This document shows positions 20,503 to 30,688 of a stretch of 64,000 bases of DNA, one piece after another. This stretch comes from Aquabacterium sp. GTDB taxonomy: Bacteria > Pseudomonadota > Gammaproteobacteria > Burkholderiales > Burkholderiaceae_C. The stretch is taken from assembly GCF_016234775.1 (NCBI RefSeq), contig NZ_JACRAH010000008.1, positions 1 through 64,000 on the forward strand. Direction: 5' to 3'. Position 1 is the stretch's first letter. Each line of letters opens with the position of its first letter. A program made the translations under genes and the position numbers. The notes beneath the pieces are model-generated. The model was not told the DNA's origin. It searched no databases and worked only from the letters and a program-made list of their open reading frames with translations.

Positions 20503-21410
20503 GCACGGACCTCTTCAACTGGCTTGGTGAAAGAGATCATGCGGAACAGGGAGTCGAGCCCGATCATCAACAACATGGCTGATGCGAACAGCACGATGCC
20601 GGCAAAGCCGTGAAGAAAGCCCTGGCCGGCTTCATCTCCAAAGTGGTAGGTGATCAACGTGAGCACGAGCACACGGATCATGTTGGCGGTGAAGGAGATG
20701 GGGATGATGAGCAGTGCCAGCCCGATGTTGCGCATCCAGGAACTGTGCTTGACGACGTTGAGGTAGAAGATGCCCATGGCTTCCAGCATGAACAATGTGC
20801 GCATGCCTGCGCAGGCATCGGCCACCAACAATTGATAGGGGCCGATGGATAGCACCACGCCCGTTCGTGCGATGGGGTAGTCGAATGCCCAGAGCAGGTC
20901 GGCCACCAGCATGGAAATGCGCTCTTTGATGAAGTGGCTGATCGGGTCAAGCAGGAAGCCTGGCAGGGGCACCATGAACAGGCTGAAGAAGACGGGGAAC
21001 TTGAGGTGTTGGAGCAATGGTGTGCCCCCGACAAGCAGGATCACCGCAGCGCACATCGGGATGTAGGAGCCGACTTCGAAGTAAATGATGCCCAGTGATC
21101 GGCCGGCGATGAAGAGCGCAGCGCCAAGTGCCAATACCGGCCATGCAAGCCATTGCCCCTTGGGGGGATGGGCCAGATTGTCGAAGTCCTGCCATCGCTT
21201 GTGCATCAACCAGATGGACAAGGTCAGCATGACAGGCCCATGGCTGTGTTCACCTTGATGCCACAAGCCCGCCGAGCCCTCCTGGAACAGGCCGTAGACA
21301 GTGGGCGCATACAGTGCGGCCAGTCCCATGAACAAGGCCAGCACATCCATGGGCCAGACGACTTTGCGCGTCGATGTCTGAGACGTTACCGATGAAATCA
21401 CAGCAGTCAT
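20499..21410 (-). CDS. xrtB: exosortase B
   Basis: Multi-TM; catalytic region QLLVADACAGMRTLFMLEAMGIFYLNV, ANMIRVLVLTLITYHFG, GFLHGFAGIVLF. Confidence 0.88.
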   Translation of the reverse strand: MTAVISSVTSQTSTRKVVWPMDVLALFMGLAALYAPTVYGLFQEGSAGLWHQGEHSHGPVMLTLSIWLMHKRWQDFDNLAHPPKGQWLAWPVLALGAALFIAGRSLGIIYFEVGSYIPMCAAVILLVGGTPLLQHLKFPVFFSLFMVPLPGFLLDPISHFIKERISMLVADLLWAFDYPIARTGVVLSIGPYQLLVADACAGMRTLFMLEAMGIFYLNVVKHSSWMRNIGLALLIIPISFTANMIRVLVLTLITYHFGDEAGQGFLHGFAGIVLFASAMLLMIGLDSLFRMISFTKPVEEVRA

Positions 21411-21438
21411 GGCGTGAGCTAATTAGTGGTCGTACTCG

Positions 21439-22320
21439 TCAGTGTTCGTTGACGAGGACGCCAGCGATCTTCACATTGCTTTTGTTCAGCAATTTGACAA
21501 AGGACTGCATCTTCGGCATGCGGCTGTAGTTCTTGCGCCCAACCAGAAGCGCTGCACCACAATGGACGGCGATGATGCGTGCATCCGAACCTGCGGAAAA
21601 TGCGGGCGTGTCAACCACGATGTGGTCGAACTTGGCAAGCAGTTCGCGCAGCAGCAGGCTGAACGACGCGCGCTGTAGCAGTTCGGTGGGGTTGGGGGCC
21701 AGCACGCCGGCAGGGATCAGGTACAGGTTGGCCAATTGCTCGACTGGCTGAATCACGTTGTGCTCACAGCGGCCGGCCAGGATGTTGGTCAGGCCTGTCC
21801 GGGGCTCCACGCCAAACAGCTTGTGCAATCTGGGTTGGCGCAAGTTCGCGTCGATGATCAGTGTGCGGCCTGGCAACTGGCTGAAGGCGACCGCCAGGTT
21901 GGCGGCCACGAATGTCTTGCCATCACCGGTGTCGGAGCTGCTGACAGCCAGGGCCCGACGTTGGCCAGGATCGCCCAGCACGCCCAGGACCAGTTGTGAG
22001 CGCAGATCCCTGAATGACTCGACATCATCACAGAACGGGTCGTTGGCCACAACCAGTTCACTGTGCAGCTTGGCGCCGCCACCGGGAGCGTAGGGGTAAT
22101 GGAACTGCTGCGCCAGTGCCCAGATGACATCGTCTGCATGAGCCCAGCCCAATGCCACGACAGCCTCACCGAAACGCACACCGTGCTGACGCTGGTAGTC
22201 CAGTGCTCGTTCAACCTGTTCGGCGGTCAAGCCTTTGGTGCGCTGAAGGATCTCGCCCAGGGTATCGACATCCTGGGCTCGTTGGGACGAGTTGTTGGTA
22301 GTTGAATTCATCATCGTCAA
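21439..22320 (-). CDS. epsG: chain-length determinant tyrosine kinase EpsG-like
   Basis: Walker-like SSSDTGDGKTFVAANLAVAFSQ; LIIDANLRQPRLHKLFG; N-terminal MshEN-like ILQRTKGLTAEQVERALDYQRQHGVRFGEAVVALG. Confidence 0.85.
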   Translation of the reverse strand: MTMMNSTTNNSSQRAQDVDTLGEILQRTKGLTAEQVERALDYQRQHGVRFGEAVVALGWAHADDVIWALAQQFHYPYAPGGGAKLHSELVVANDPFCDDVESFRDLRSQLVLGVLGDPGQRRALAVSSSDTGDGKTFVAANLAVAFSQLPGRTLIIDANLRQPRLHKLFGVEPRTGLTNILAGRCEHNVIQPVEQLANLYLIPAGVLAPNPTELLQRASFSLLLRELLAKFDHIVVDTPAFSAGSDARIIAVHCGAALLVGRKNYSRMPKMQSFVKLLNKSNVKIAGVLVNEH

Positions 22321-23831
22321 GCCTCGTTGGGCAGAGCTTTCAAGGCGGGTGCCGACTTGAGCTGGAAGCGTTCTCCGATGCTGCCGATGCCCTGTTTGCG
22401 CTTGGCAAAGGAGGGGATGCTGCCGATCACGGCTTGATTGAGCATGTGTTCAACCTCGCCCGCTACGCGCAATCTGCGGTCCAGGTGCTCGATCAGCAGT
22501 GCAAGGGCCATCGCCATGGACCATGCGACCAAACCGCCCAAGGTCAGGTTCGTGAAGATGCGGGGGCTGGAAGGTATGGAAGGTGCAGCTGCCGTTTCGA
22601 GGATGGACACATTGGCCAGATTGGCCTGGCTTTCCAGGTTGCTGGTGTTCATGCGGGCCAGGATCCCGTCATAGGCGCGTTGGGCGTTGTCAACGTCACG
22701 CTGCAGGATGGCGGCGTCGTCCCGGATGGCCTTGAGCTTGAGCACTTTGCTGCGTTGCAGATCCAGTGAAGCCTTGACCTGCAGCAGACGAGACTGGTTG
22801 ACGCTGTTGCCCACGCCCACGCTGCTGGTGGCACGGCGAATCTCCGTATCCAGCTTGCGAGAGGTTTCCGATATGCCGGTGCGCAGCTCCAGGACGGAGG
22901 GGTGGGCGTCGCCCAGGCGGGTGGCCAGTTGCTCCAATGCGGTCTGCTGGCGAATGAGTTCGCCCTTGAGTTGAGATACCAGTGGACTGTTCATCACGTC
23001 TGGTGACTTGTCGCCTTCAGTCCGGGCCGCATACTGGCGGCTGCTGGAGTCCGCGACGGCCGCTTGCATCATCACGTATTGATTGGACAGTTCGTTGAGT
23101 CGGGTCGTCTCGACATCCAGACGTTCATCGGTGACCAGCAGATCCTGGTTGCTCAAGTAGCTGGACAGTCTGGCCTGTTCCCGCTCCAGTGCTTCCCGAG
23201 CCAGGCGAGCATTGGCATCCAGAAAATCCTTGGACTGTCTTGCTGGTTGATTGCGTAACTCGACGATGGTGTCCATGTAGGCTTGGACAAAGGCGTTCGC
23301 CACGACCGAAGCGAAGCGTGGGTCAGCCGCCTTGTAGCTGACGTGAATCACATTGGATCCACGTGATGGGCGGGCTTCCAGGCTGTTGCGGATCATGGTG
23401 GCCAGCCAGGCATCGAAGTCACCAGTTGAGTTGGTGGCAACCTGCCATTTGGTGCGCATGTCCGGCGAATCGGTCAGGTGCAGGTCCTTGACAACCCGGC
23501 GGGCGACGCGGCTGCTGCTGATCACGTCGACTTGCGTCATCAGGTAGGCCGGTGTGGCCAGGCTGGGAGACACAACGCCCGCAATGGGATCGGCGTTCTT
23601 GACATCCAGGACGATGGAAGCTTGTGCCGTGTAGCTGCGAGGCATTTGCCACGTGTAGATGGCGACGCCCGCGAACACGACGAAGAAGGTGAGCGATGCC
23701 ACCTTCCATCTCGCGCGCAAGATGGCAAAGAGCTGCGAAAAAGTCACTGGTTCTACTCCGGCGAAACTGGTCTTGAGGCTGATGGACGCGGAGTGTAGAG
23801 ACCAAGTATGACAAAACGTAGTCTGAGCCAA
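22317..23831 (-). CDS. epsF: Wzz/GNVR chain-length determinant protein EpsF-like
   Basis: Two TM segments with coiled-coil; RVVKDLHLTDSPD; AAAPSIPSSPRIFTNLTLGGLVAWSMAMALALLIEHLDRRLR. Confidence 0.85.
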   Translation of the reverse strand: MAQTTFCHTWSLHSASISLKTSFAGVEPVTFSQLFAILRARWKVASLTFFVVFAGVAIYTWQMPRSYTAQASIVLDVKNADPIAGVVSPSLATPAYLMTQVDVISSSRVARRVVKDLHLTDSPDMRTKWQVATNSTGDFDAWLATMIRNSLEARPSRGSNVIHVSYKAADPRFASVVANAFVQAYMDTIVELRNQPARQSKDFLDANARLAREALEREQARLSSYLSNQDLLVTDERLDVETTRLNELSNQYVMMQAAVADSSSRQYAARTEGDKSPDVMNSPLVSQLKGELIRQQTALEQLATRLGDAHPSVLELRTGISETSRKLDTEIRRATSSVGVGNSVNQSRLLQVKASLDLQRSKVLKLKAIRDDAAILQRDVDNAQRAYDGILARMNTSNLESQANLANVSILETAAAPSIPSSPRIFTNLTLGGLVAWSMAMALALLIEHLDRRLRVAGEVEHMLNQAVIGSIPSFAKRKQGIGSIGERFQLKSAPALKALPNEA

Positions 23832-23915
23832 ATGGCTTAGAAGCCTTTGTTCATCGATGTGTCACGCGATCAGGGTGAGCGGAAATATGACTGATTGATG
23901 ACAGTTTGGTTCGCA

Positions 23916-25127
23916 TCAGTTTGCAGCCAGTTTGGGTGGGCTGCCATGGTGTCGCATGCCAAATACCTCCATGGCATCAATGAAGGATTCGGCGGTGCGG
24001 TCAATCAGGAAACGTTGCTTGAAGCACTGGGCGGCATTGGCACGCATGCGATCCCACGTCTGAGGGGGGGTCTGCATCCAGCGCTCGATCAGCCTTTCCG
24101 TGCCCTCTTGCGTGTCGACATCGACCAGGCCGCCTTCTGCCTGTTGAATCTCTCGCCAGATGTTGACTTGGTTGGAGATGAGGACGGGTAGGCCGCAGGC
24201 CATGGCTTCGGCCACGGCAATGCCAAAGTTTTCCTGGTGGGACGGCAGGATGAAGGCATCTGCACAGCGGAAGGCGCCCCACTTTTCATCGCCGGTCAGC
24301 ATGCCCGTCCAGGTGACGTGTGCCTCAAGCCCCAGTTCGCGGGCCAGCTTTTGCATCTGCTTGCCGTAGTCGTGATCGGCCGGTCCGGCCATGACCAGTT
24401 GCACCTTGGCCATGCCGATCGGGTCTTTCTTGATTTGGGCGGCAAAGGCTTTGAAGAGGATGTCCGTGCCCTTTTTTTCGTGAACGCGGCCGAGGAAGAG
24501 CAGCTTGCGCTTGTCATTCAACTCCGGAAAGCGCAGGCGGAAGGCGGCCGTCTGGGCGGCAACGTTGTCTGGCGGGGCACTTGTTCCGTAGTTCACGACG
24601 TATTCGTCGCACTTGTACAGCCAGAAGGATTGGCGAGCCAGGCGACGTTCATCTTCACAGGTGAACATGACGGCCGTGGCATCGCGCAAGACGCGGTACT
24701 CGGCCCAGGGCCAGAACAGCCATTTCTTGAGATGCTTGAGCGGGTAGGTGCGTTTGAACCATGGGTCCAGCATGCCGTGCGTGAACACGAAGTAGGGGGT
24801 GGCCGAGTTGTGCAGGGCCTTCCAGGTTCCGAAGGCATGGTATTGCCAGATGCCGTTGACGATGACGGCGTCGAATCTGTGGGCGTTGGCCTTGAGCCAG
24901 GGTACCCAGCGTGGGCTGTACTGGTAGCTGCCGATGTGGCTGGGCCCCATGGCGTGGCAGGTGATGGGGCAGTCGCGGACCCAGGGGTCATCCGGGTGAT
25001 CCAGGCAGAGCACCTCGATCTGATGCCCATGCTTGCGGTTGATGGTTGACAGTTGCTTGACGCCCTCGATGGGGCCTCCCTTTTTGGGGTCAACCGATGA
25101 AATGCAATGCAGGATACGAAATGACAT
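23916..25127 (-). CDS. family 4 glycosyltransferase
   Basis: MSFRILHCISSVDPKKGGPIEGVKQLSTI; FILPSHQENFGIAVAEAMACGLPVLISNQVNIW. Confidence 0.88.
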   Translation of the reverse strand: MSFRILHCISSVDPKKGGPIEGVKQLSTINRKHGHQIEVLCLDHPDDPWVRDCPITCHAMGPSHIGSYQYSPRWVPWLKANAHRFDAVIVNGIWQYHAFGTWKALHNSATPYFVFTHGMLDPWFKRTYPLKHLKKWLFWPWAEYRVLRDATAVMFTCEDERRLARQSFWLYKCDEYVVNYGTSAPPDNVAAQTAAFRLRFPELNDKRKLLFLGRVHEKKGTDILFKAFAAQIKKDPIGMAKVQLVMAGPADHDYGKQMQKLARELGLEAHVTWTGMLTGDEKWGAFRCADAFILPSHQENFGIAVAEAMACGLPVLISNQVNIWREIQQAEGGLVDVDTQEGTERLIERWMQTPPQTWDRMRANAAQCFKQRFLIDRTAESFIDAMEVFGMRHHGSPPKLAAN

Positions 25128-25134
25128 GAGGCGC

Positions 25135-25707
25135 TTAACCGGCTTGTTCGGGCTGTGATCGGTAGGACGCTCGGGCGTACTGGCGCCGCGCGCAGTCCGG
25201 GCAGACCTTGTGGTGGGTCTGGGCGCCTACCACCTCGGTGAGGTAGCTTTCAAATGGGCGCCAGTAGTCGTCTTGCGCGCACACCCGTTGGCAGGCGTTG
25301 CACAGCGAAACCTCACCCTGGAGGGCCTGGATCTGCTCTTTCAAGGCCTGGTTTCGGCTTTTCACATGTCGAATGGCCGCGACAGCCAGCAGAAAGCAGA
25401 CCATGCGATTGACCGCATTGACGTAGATAAACCAGGGTTGGCTGTATGGGTGGCCACTCAGGTGATCCGCCCAGAACCACAGGCAAGTGGCGAGGATGAC
25501 GGTCAGTACACCTGCGCGGGCTCCTGCCCAGTGCGTGGCGAGGGCCACGGGAATCACATAGAGCAGGAAGACCGAGATCTCGTAGCCGGTGGCCAGATCA
25601 ATGTAGCCACAAAGGGCCAGCGCCCCCAGCACGCTCAAGGCATGCCGCCAACCGGCATGGTTCAGATGCTCGAGCGGTGGGGTTGAGGCGCTGCTTGATG
25701 TGGTCAT
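25135..25707 (-). CDS. 4-TM membrane protein with C-terminal CxxC...CxxC zinc-ribbon-like motif
   Basis: N-terminal TM helices then LCNACQRVCAQDDYWRPFESYLTEVVGAQTHHKVCPDCARRQY. Confidence 0.65.
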   Translation of the reverse strand: MTTSSSASTPPLEHLNHAGWRHALSVLGALALCGYIDLATGYEISVFLLYVIPVALATHWAGARAGVLTVILATCLWFWADHLSGHPYSQPWFIYVNAVNRMVCFLLAVAAIRHVKSRNQALKEQIQALQGEVSLCNACQRVCAQDDYWRPFESYLTEVVGAQTHHKVCPDCARRQYARASYRSQPEQAG

Positions 25708-25783
25708 GGCGTTGCAGGTTGGTCAGGCCTCCATGCTCGTATCTCCTTGTGGCACCCATTCATACCGGCCTGAGCCGATTGGA

Positions 25784-26683
25784 CTATATGGTGGTCGAGT
25801 CGGCGAAATTGTTGATGGTCTGACGAATCCAGTTGTAGGCGTCCATCAGCAAGGCTTCCTTGCCATCGTTGGGACGGAAGACAAAGTAGGCCTGCATAGG
25901 CAGTGTCACTGGCGGCATCACTGCGCTCAGATGGCGCGAGCGCAACAACGGCGCGCCGGTTGGTGTCACGATCAAGGTGACGCCCAGGCCGGCTTCTGCC
26001 GCCTTGAGCGCGGCAAGGTCGGAGTCCAGGATCAGATCGCCCTGCCGTTCCAGTCGGGGCAGGTTGGCGAAGCGGGCGACGACATCCCAGTCAGCGTGGT
26101 TCTGGCGAGGATGGATAAGGGTGTGCTGCTTCAGGTCAGCCAGATTGTGGATCGGCTTGTCACGCAGCAGCTCAGGCGATGCCACCAAGGTGGCCTGGCA
26201 GGTGCACAAGGGCAAGGCCACCAGTCCGGGCCAGTTGCCGCTGCCCAGGCGGATGGCTGCATCCACCGGGTCATGCTCGAAATCGACCAGATCCATGCTG
26301 GCCTCCAGGCGAACGTCGACATGGGGGTAGGTCGATTGAAACTCACCCAGACGCGGGATCAGCAGTTCGTGGGCCACGAACAGTGAGGCACTCAAGCGCA
26401 GTACAGGGCGTGTGTAGCGATGCAGCAGATCGGCATGGCCCACCCGATAGGTGCTCAAGGTCTGGCCTACCACTTCAGCAAAGGCCGAGCCTGCGTCGGT
26501 CAACTCGACTCGCCGGGTGAGGCGACGGAACAGAGGCATGCCCAGATGCCCCTCCAACTGTTTGATTTGCTGGCTGATGGCTGCGGTGGTCAGATGCAAT
26601 TCGCCTGCGGCCTTGCTGAAGCTCAGCAGGCGAGCAGCCGCTTCGAAAGCGGGGAGCAGTTGAAGCGGTGGGGGTTTCTGCAT
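25784..26683 (-). CDS. LysR family transcriptional regulator (GcvA-like)
   Basis: PLQLLPAFEAAARLLSFSKAAGELHLTTAAISQQIKQLEGHLGMPLFRRLTRRVELTDAG. Confidence 0.92.
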   Translation of the reverse strand: MQKPPPLQLLPAFEAAARLLSFSKAAGELHLTTAAISQQIKQLEGHLGMPLFRRLTRRVELTDAGSAFAEVVGQTLSTYRVGHADLLHRYTRPVLRLSASLFVAHELLIPRLGEFQSTYPHVDVRLEASMDLVDFEHDPVDAAIRLGSGNWPGLVALPLCTCQATLVASPELLRDKPIHNLADLKQHTLIHPRQNHADWDVVARFANLPRLERQGDLILDSDLAALKAAEAGLGVTLIVTPTGAPLLRSRHLSAVMPPVTLPMQAYFVFRPNDGKEALLMDAYNWIRQTINNFADSTTI

Positions 26684-26748
26684 ACGGGACGGATGAGTGG
26701 TGCTGCTTGTATGGCGCCTTTCATTATCACTGCTGGCCAGATGGGGCT

Positions 26749-27657
26749 TCATGTGCAGACGGAATGTGCCCTGGCCATGGCGCCAATCGTTCGCGCCAAG
26801 GCCCCCGGTTGACTCAGTGGTGCCCAATGGGCGGCATCCACATGGCTTTCGCTGTAGTGCGTGGCCCACTGCCTGCATCCCTCGAACACGCGAGGGGGCA
26901 GGAAAGGGTCGCGAGAGGCGATGAGGGCGTGAACGGGAATGGGGGTGGTCTTGACGGGCTGAGGGCGCATCACTTGTTGCAGCAGGTTGGCGCGGTAGAT
27001 GCCCAGGTAGCGCATCGCATCGCCTTCCACGCCCTCTTGAGGTTCATAGGCCAGCCGTTCAAAACGCCGCATGAAGAAGTGGAACATCTTCGTGGCGATA
27101 CCAGATCGCCACATCAGTTCCGGCAGGATGGGCAGCGTGAAGAAGGTCATCAGCCCGTTGCTGACCATGGCCTGGTGCAGCAGTTGCCCCAGGTTGCCAG
27201 GGCTTGGGCGCAGCAGGCGCTGACGCATCCACAGGCCCACCTGATTGAGGCTGGGGGCCATGGTCACAAAGGAGGCAATGTGGCGGGCCGCACGGGGATC
27301 GTAAATGGCATCCCAGCCATACAGTGCGCCCCAGTCGTGGCCGACCAGATGCACCTTGCCTTGGGGGCTCACAGCCTTGATCACGGCGTACAGATCGTTG
27401 ATCAGCGGGGTGTAGTGGTAATGGCGACGGCCGGTGATGTGGGACGATTGGCCGCAACCGCGCATGTCGTATGCCACGACGTAGAAGGACCTGGACAGTT
27501 TTGTTGCTACCTTTTCCCAGAACACGGCCCGGTCGGGAAAGCCGTGCAGCAAGAGCAAGGTTTCGCGGGGTTGTTCGGCCGTGGGGGCCTGCCCCCAGGT
27601 ATGGACGGCCAGACGGACGCCTGGCGCTGCATCGACAAACAAGTTTGGCTTTTTCAT
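26749..27657 (-). CDS. alpha/beta hydrolase
   Basis: LLLLHGFPDRAVFWEKVATKL; VHLVGHDWGALYGW. Confidence 0.9.
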   Translation of the reverse strand: MKKPNLFVDAAPGVRLAVHTWGQAPTAEQPRETLLLLHGFPDRAVFWEKVATKLSRSFYVVAYDMRGCGQSSHITGRRHYHYTPLINDLYAVIKAVSPQGKVHLVGHDWGALYGWDAIYDPRAARHIASFVTMAPSLNQVGLWMRQRLLRPSPGNLGQLLHQAMVSNGLMTFFTLPILPELMWRSGIATKMFHFFMRRFERLAYEPQEGVEGDAMRYLGIYRANLLQQVMRPQPVKTTPIPVHALIASRDPFLPPRVFEGCRQWATHYSESHVDAAHWAPLSQPGALARTIGAMARAHSVCT

Positions 27658-27688
27658 GGGATGGGCGTCCTGTGTTCGGCGCCGAGGA

Positions 27689-29293
27689 TCAGCCATGCTC
27701 CCGGCTGGCCTGGCCCAGCACGGCGTAGAACATGGCGGCAAACATCAGCGTGCCGCACGAACCTGCGGCCAGCACATAGCCTTGCCCTTGCTGGATGTAG
27801 TCCGCAGGGATTGGCAGCCATTGCAGCACCCACAGGTAGATCAGCAGCAGCGGTGCGAAAGGCAGCAGGCACAACAGGAAGGCCAGGCTTTCCTTCAACA
27901 TGGCCAGATGTCCCTTGGCGATGTTGCCCGCCATGACGGCAGCGAACAGCAGGATCAAGGCGCCACTGGTGGTGTAGAGCGTGCCGCCAGAGAGCCACTG
28001 CTGGGCAGGTGCCAGACCGATGTGCCAGCCCAGGTAGATGGCGCCGGTGCCAGCCAGCATCGACAAAATCAGCATGCCTCGCGCCATGCCTTTCAAGCTG
28101 GCATGCAGCGTTTTCGCTGGGGCCTGGTTCAGCAGGCGGTTGAACAGATGCAGGCCGAGCAGCAATGCCAGGCTGGAAGACAAGGCAAAGGCAATGCGAA
28201 CCAGGGGGTGATCGCGCAGCGCGAGGGCTTCGCGATCAAGCAAGGCTGCGTTCACCATCTTGTTTGCGCTCTCTGTGCCGGACATGCCCAGGCCATATGC
28301 AAAGTGCATCACGCTGATTACCAGTGCGCCAGCAGCAAGTGCATACCAAAGCGGCATGGCGCGCTGGAAAGTTTGTTGCGCGATGCGTGTCATGTCGGAT
28401 GGCGTCCGGCGCGTCATGGTGCGGTCGTATTGGCGATTGACGTGAATGAGCCCATAGCCGATGAGCAGGCATTCCGGCATCATGATGCCCATGGTGACCA
28501 GGCTCAGGGTTTCCTGATCGATGTGCGGAAACAGCCAGGCCAGCATCACCCAGTTCAGTCGCAGCATGGGCGCCACCAGCATGCAGGCGAAAGACAGGGC
28601 CATGTAGCCCATGTGCTCGTGGATGCGACGCTGTTTCAGCGCGTGGACGGCCGCACCAACCGACACCAGTGCCACGGTACCGAACAGCCACAGTGCCACC
28701 CAGGCGGTGAGCCGCGTGTACAGATTGTGCGGCGCGGTTACCGTCAGGTAGGCGAAGGACAGGAGCACCGAGATCGGTACCGTGACCACATAGATGCCAC
28801 CGATCAGGCGGTGCAGGCGCATGAAGCGCTTTCTGAAGGCGGGCCAGAACTGCCATCCCCCCAACAGCATGCAGGCCACGCCCGTGAAGATGTGAGATGT
28901 CAGCAGGATCTGGTTGAGGCGGGGCATCTGCGCGAGGTAGAGACCATGCTCGATCAGCCTGGAGTCCACGAAGCGCTGCGCATCTGTTCCTTTGGACAGC
29001 GTGGCCAGTTCAGGGCTGTATTTTTCGATGTTCTCCATCGTGGGCTGCTGCCGAAGCAGACGAGCCTGCTGGCTGGCCAGTTCCGCCACATGGTCGGTTC
29101 GGAACGGCAGCATGTAGCGCGTGTTGCCTTCGCGCAGGGCCAACCAGCCCGTACCGGACATGATCAGGGCGATGAGCACCACATAAAGCGTGGACAGCCA
29201 GTTGAACGAGGCCTTGGGGGCCGTTCGAAGTGTGGGAGAGGAAGATGACATCGTCGGTGCGCCTTGGGCAAGCCTCATGGACGAGTTGACCAT
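27689..29293 (-). CDS. DUF2306-like multi-TM membrane protein
   Basis: HIFTGVACMLLGGWQFWPAFRKRFMRLHRLIGGIYVVTVPIS; start uncertain (29251 possible). Confidence 0.7.
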   Translation of the reverse strand: MVNSSMRLAQGAPTMSSSSPTLRTAPKASFNWLSTLYVVLIALIMSGTGWLALREGNTRYMLPFRTDHVAELASQQARLLRQQPTMENIEKYSPELATLSKGTDAQRFVDSRLIEHGLYLAQMPRLNQILLTSHIFTGVACMLLGGWQFWPAFRKRFMRLHRLIGGIYVVTVPISVLLSFAYLTVTAPHNLYTRLTAWVALWLFGTVALVSVGAAVHALKQRRIHEHMGYMALSFACMLVAPMLRLNWVMLAWLFPHIDQETLSLVTMGIMMPECLLIGYGLIHVNRQYDRTMTRRTPSDMTRIAQQTFQRAMPLWYALAAGALVISVMHFAYGLGMSGTESANKMVNAALLDREALALRDHPLVRIAFALSSSLALLLGLHLFNRLLNQAPAKTLHASLKGMARGMLILSMLAGTGAIYLGWHIGLAPAQQWLSGGTLYTTSGALILLFAAVMAGNIAKGHLAMLKESLAFLLCLLPFAPLLLIYLWVLQWLPIPADYIQQGQGYVLAAGSCGTLMFAAMFYAVLGQASREHG

Positions 29294-29470
29294 GAGCGGG
29301 CTCGACTCTATGGTCTGGCCATACCTGTGACAAACGATGATTCCTTGCTCGCGCTTAAGCTGCGCTAAACCGTGGCCTGCGTGCCCCTGTTCACGCTTCG
29401 ACGTAGCTTGAACAATCCGGCCCTTGTCCGCATCTCAAGGCGGGGCCTGGCGTGCCGACACCCTCTTGTC

Positions 29471-30688
29471 ATGCCTGATCTTGCTACCCATACTCAGCCG
29501 GGGGATGCCCGTGCGTCTCACGCACGGCGGCCCGTCTCGACCTGGCTTTTGAACGCGGTGTTGAGCGATGACCCCAAGCAGCGCGTGCGCATTGGCCGCT
29601 CCCTGCTGGCCACCTTTGTGTATGCCGTCGGGTGGGGATTGTGCGAGTTCGGTTTGCGCCGCTGGCAACTTTCACATGCTGGCGTGCGCGTGTATGAAAT
29701 CACGAGCTTGCTGATTGCGCTCAGCTATTACGGCGCGCTGCGCAGTGGCTGGAACCGCCGCTTTCAGGATCCGTCGCTGACGGGATCCCAGATCGTGGCG
29801 GCGCAGTTCTCGGGCGCGCTGTTTTATGCGGTGATGAGCCCGGTGCGCGGCGCGATGTTATCGCTGCAGGTCATCATCCTTTTCTTCGCCATGTTCAAGC
29901 TCAAGTTGCGCGGACAGTTGTTTGTCAGCGTGAACGCCTTGCTGGTGATGGGGGTGACGACCACCATGCTGGGTATCCTGTGGCCGCAGACATATGACCC
30001 GACGACCGAGCTGGTTCACTTCATCGTACTGTTGACGATTCTGCCGCCGGTGTCCCTGCTCGGGGCGCAACTCACCAGCATGCGTGCCAAACTGCACCAG
30101 CAGAAGGATGACCTGATCCTGGCGTTGGCGCACATCAAGACGCTGGCCGACCGGGACGAACTGACCGGCCTGCTCAATCGCCGTTGCATGCGCGACATGA
30201 TCATGCACCACGTCAAGCTGCAGTCCCGCAACGGGTCAGGTTGTTCTCTGGCTTTGATCGACCTGGATCACTTCAAGCGCATCAACGACAGTCATGGCCA
30301 TGCCGTGGGCGATGACGTTTTGTGTCTGTTCTCCCAGGAGGTGCGCAAGGTGTTGCGCGAAACCGATCTGGTGGCCCGTTGGGGTGGCGAGGAGTTTCTG
30401 GTCCTGCTGACAGGAACCCGAGTTGATGAGGCTGTGACAGCCATGGAGCGGGTTCGCGATGGGTTGGCACAAGCGGCAGGACCGCAACAGGCACCCAGTT
30501 TGCGTGTGCAGTTTTCAGCCGGTGTGGCCGAGTTGATGCCGCTGGAAGCCATGGACAAGGCCATTGAGCGGGCGGACGAGGCGCTTTACAGGGCCAAGGC
30601 ACTGGGGCGCAATCGCACCGAACTGGCGCTGGAGCCTGCGCTCACTGGCGGGCCTTCCGACGCTGTCAACGTCAGCAGTGCGTCGTGA
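29471..30688 (+). CDS. membrane diguanylate cyclase (GGDEF)
   Basis: TM N-terminus; DRDELTGLLNRR; RETDLVARWGGEEFLVLL (GGEEF with RxxD five residues upstream). Confidence 0.92.
   Translation: MPDLATHTQPGDARASHARRPVSTWLLNAVLSDDPKQRVRIGRSLLATFVYAVGWGLCEFGLRRWQLSHAGVRVYEITSLLIALSYYGALRSGWNRRFQDPSLTGSQIVAAQFSGALFYAVMSPVRGAMLSLQVIILFFAMFKLKLRGQLFVSVNALLVMGVTTTMLGILWPQTYDPTTELVHFIVLLTILPPVSLLGAQLTSMRAKLHQQKDDLILALAHIKTLADRDELTGLLNRRCMRDMIMHHVKLQSRNGSGCSLALIDLDHFKRINDSHGHAVGDDVLCLFSQEVRKVLRETDLVARWGGEEFLVLLTGTRVDEAVTAMERVRDGLAQAAGPQQAPSLRVQFSAGVAELMPLEAMDKAIERADEALYRAKALGRNRTELALEPALTGGPSDAVNVSSAS

Noticed and set aside
27581-29248. 555-aa plus ORF antisense to the DUF2306-like gene
   Set aside because: Gln/His-rich antisense translation of TM codons; the minus strand gives coherent TM helices.
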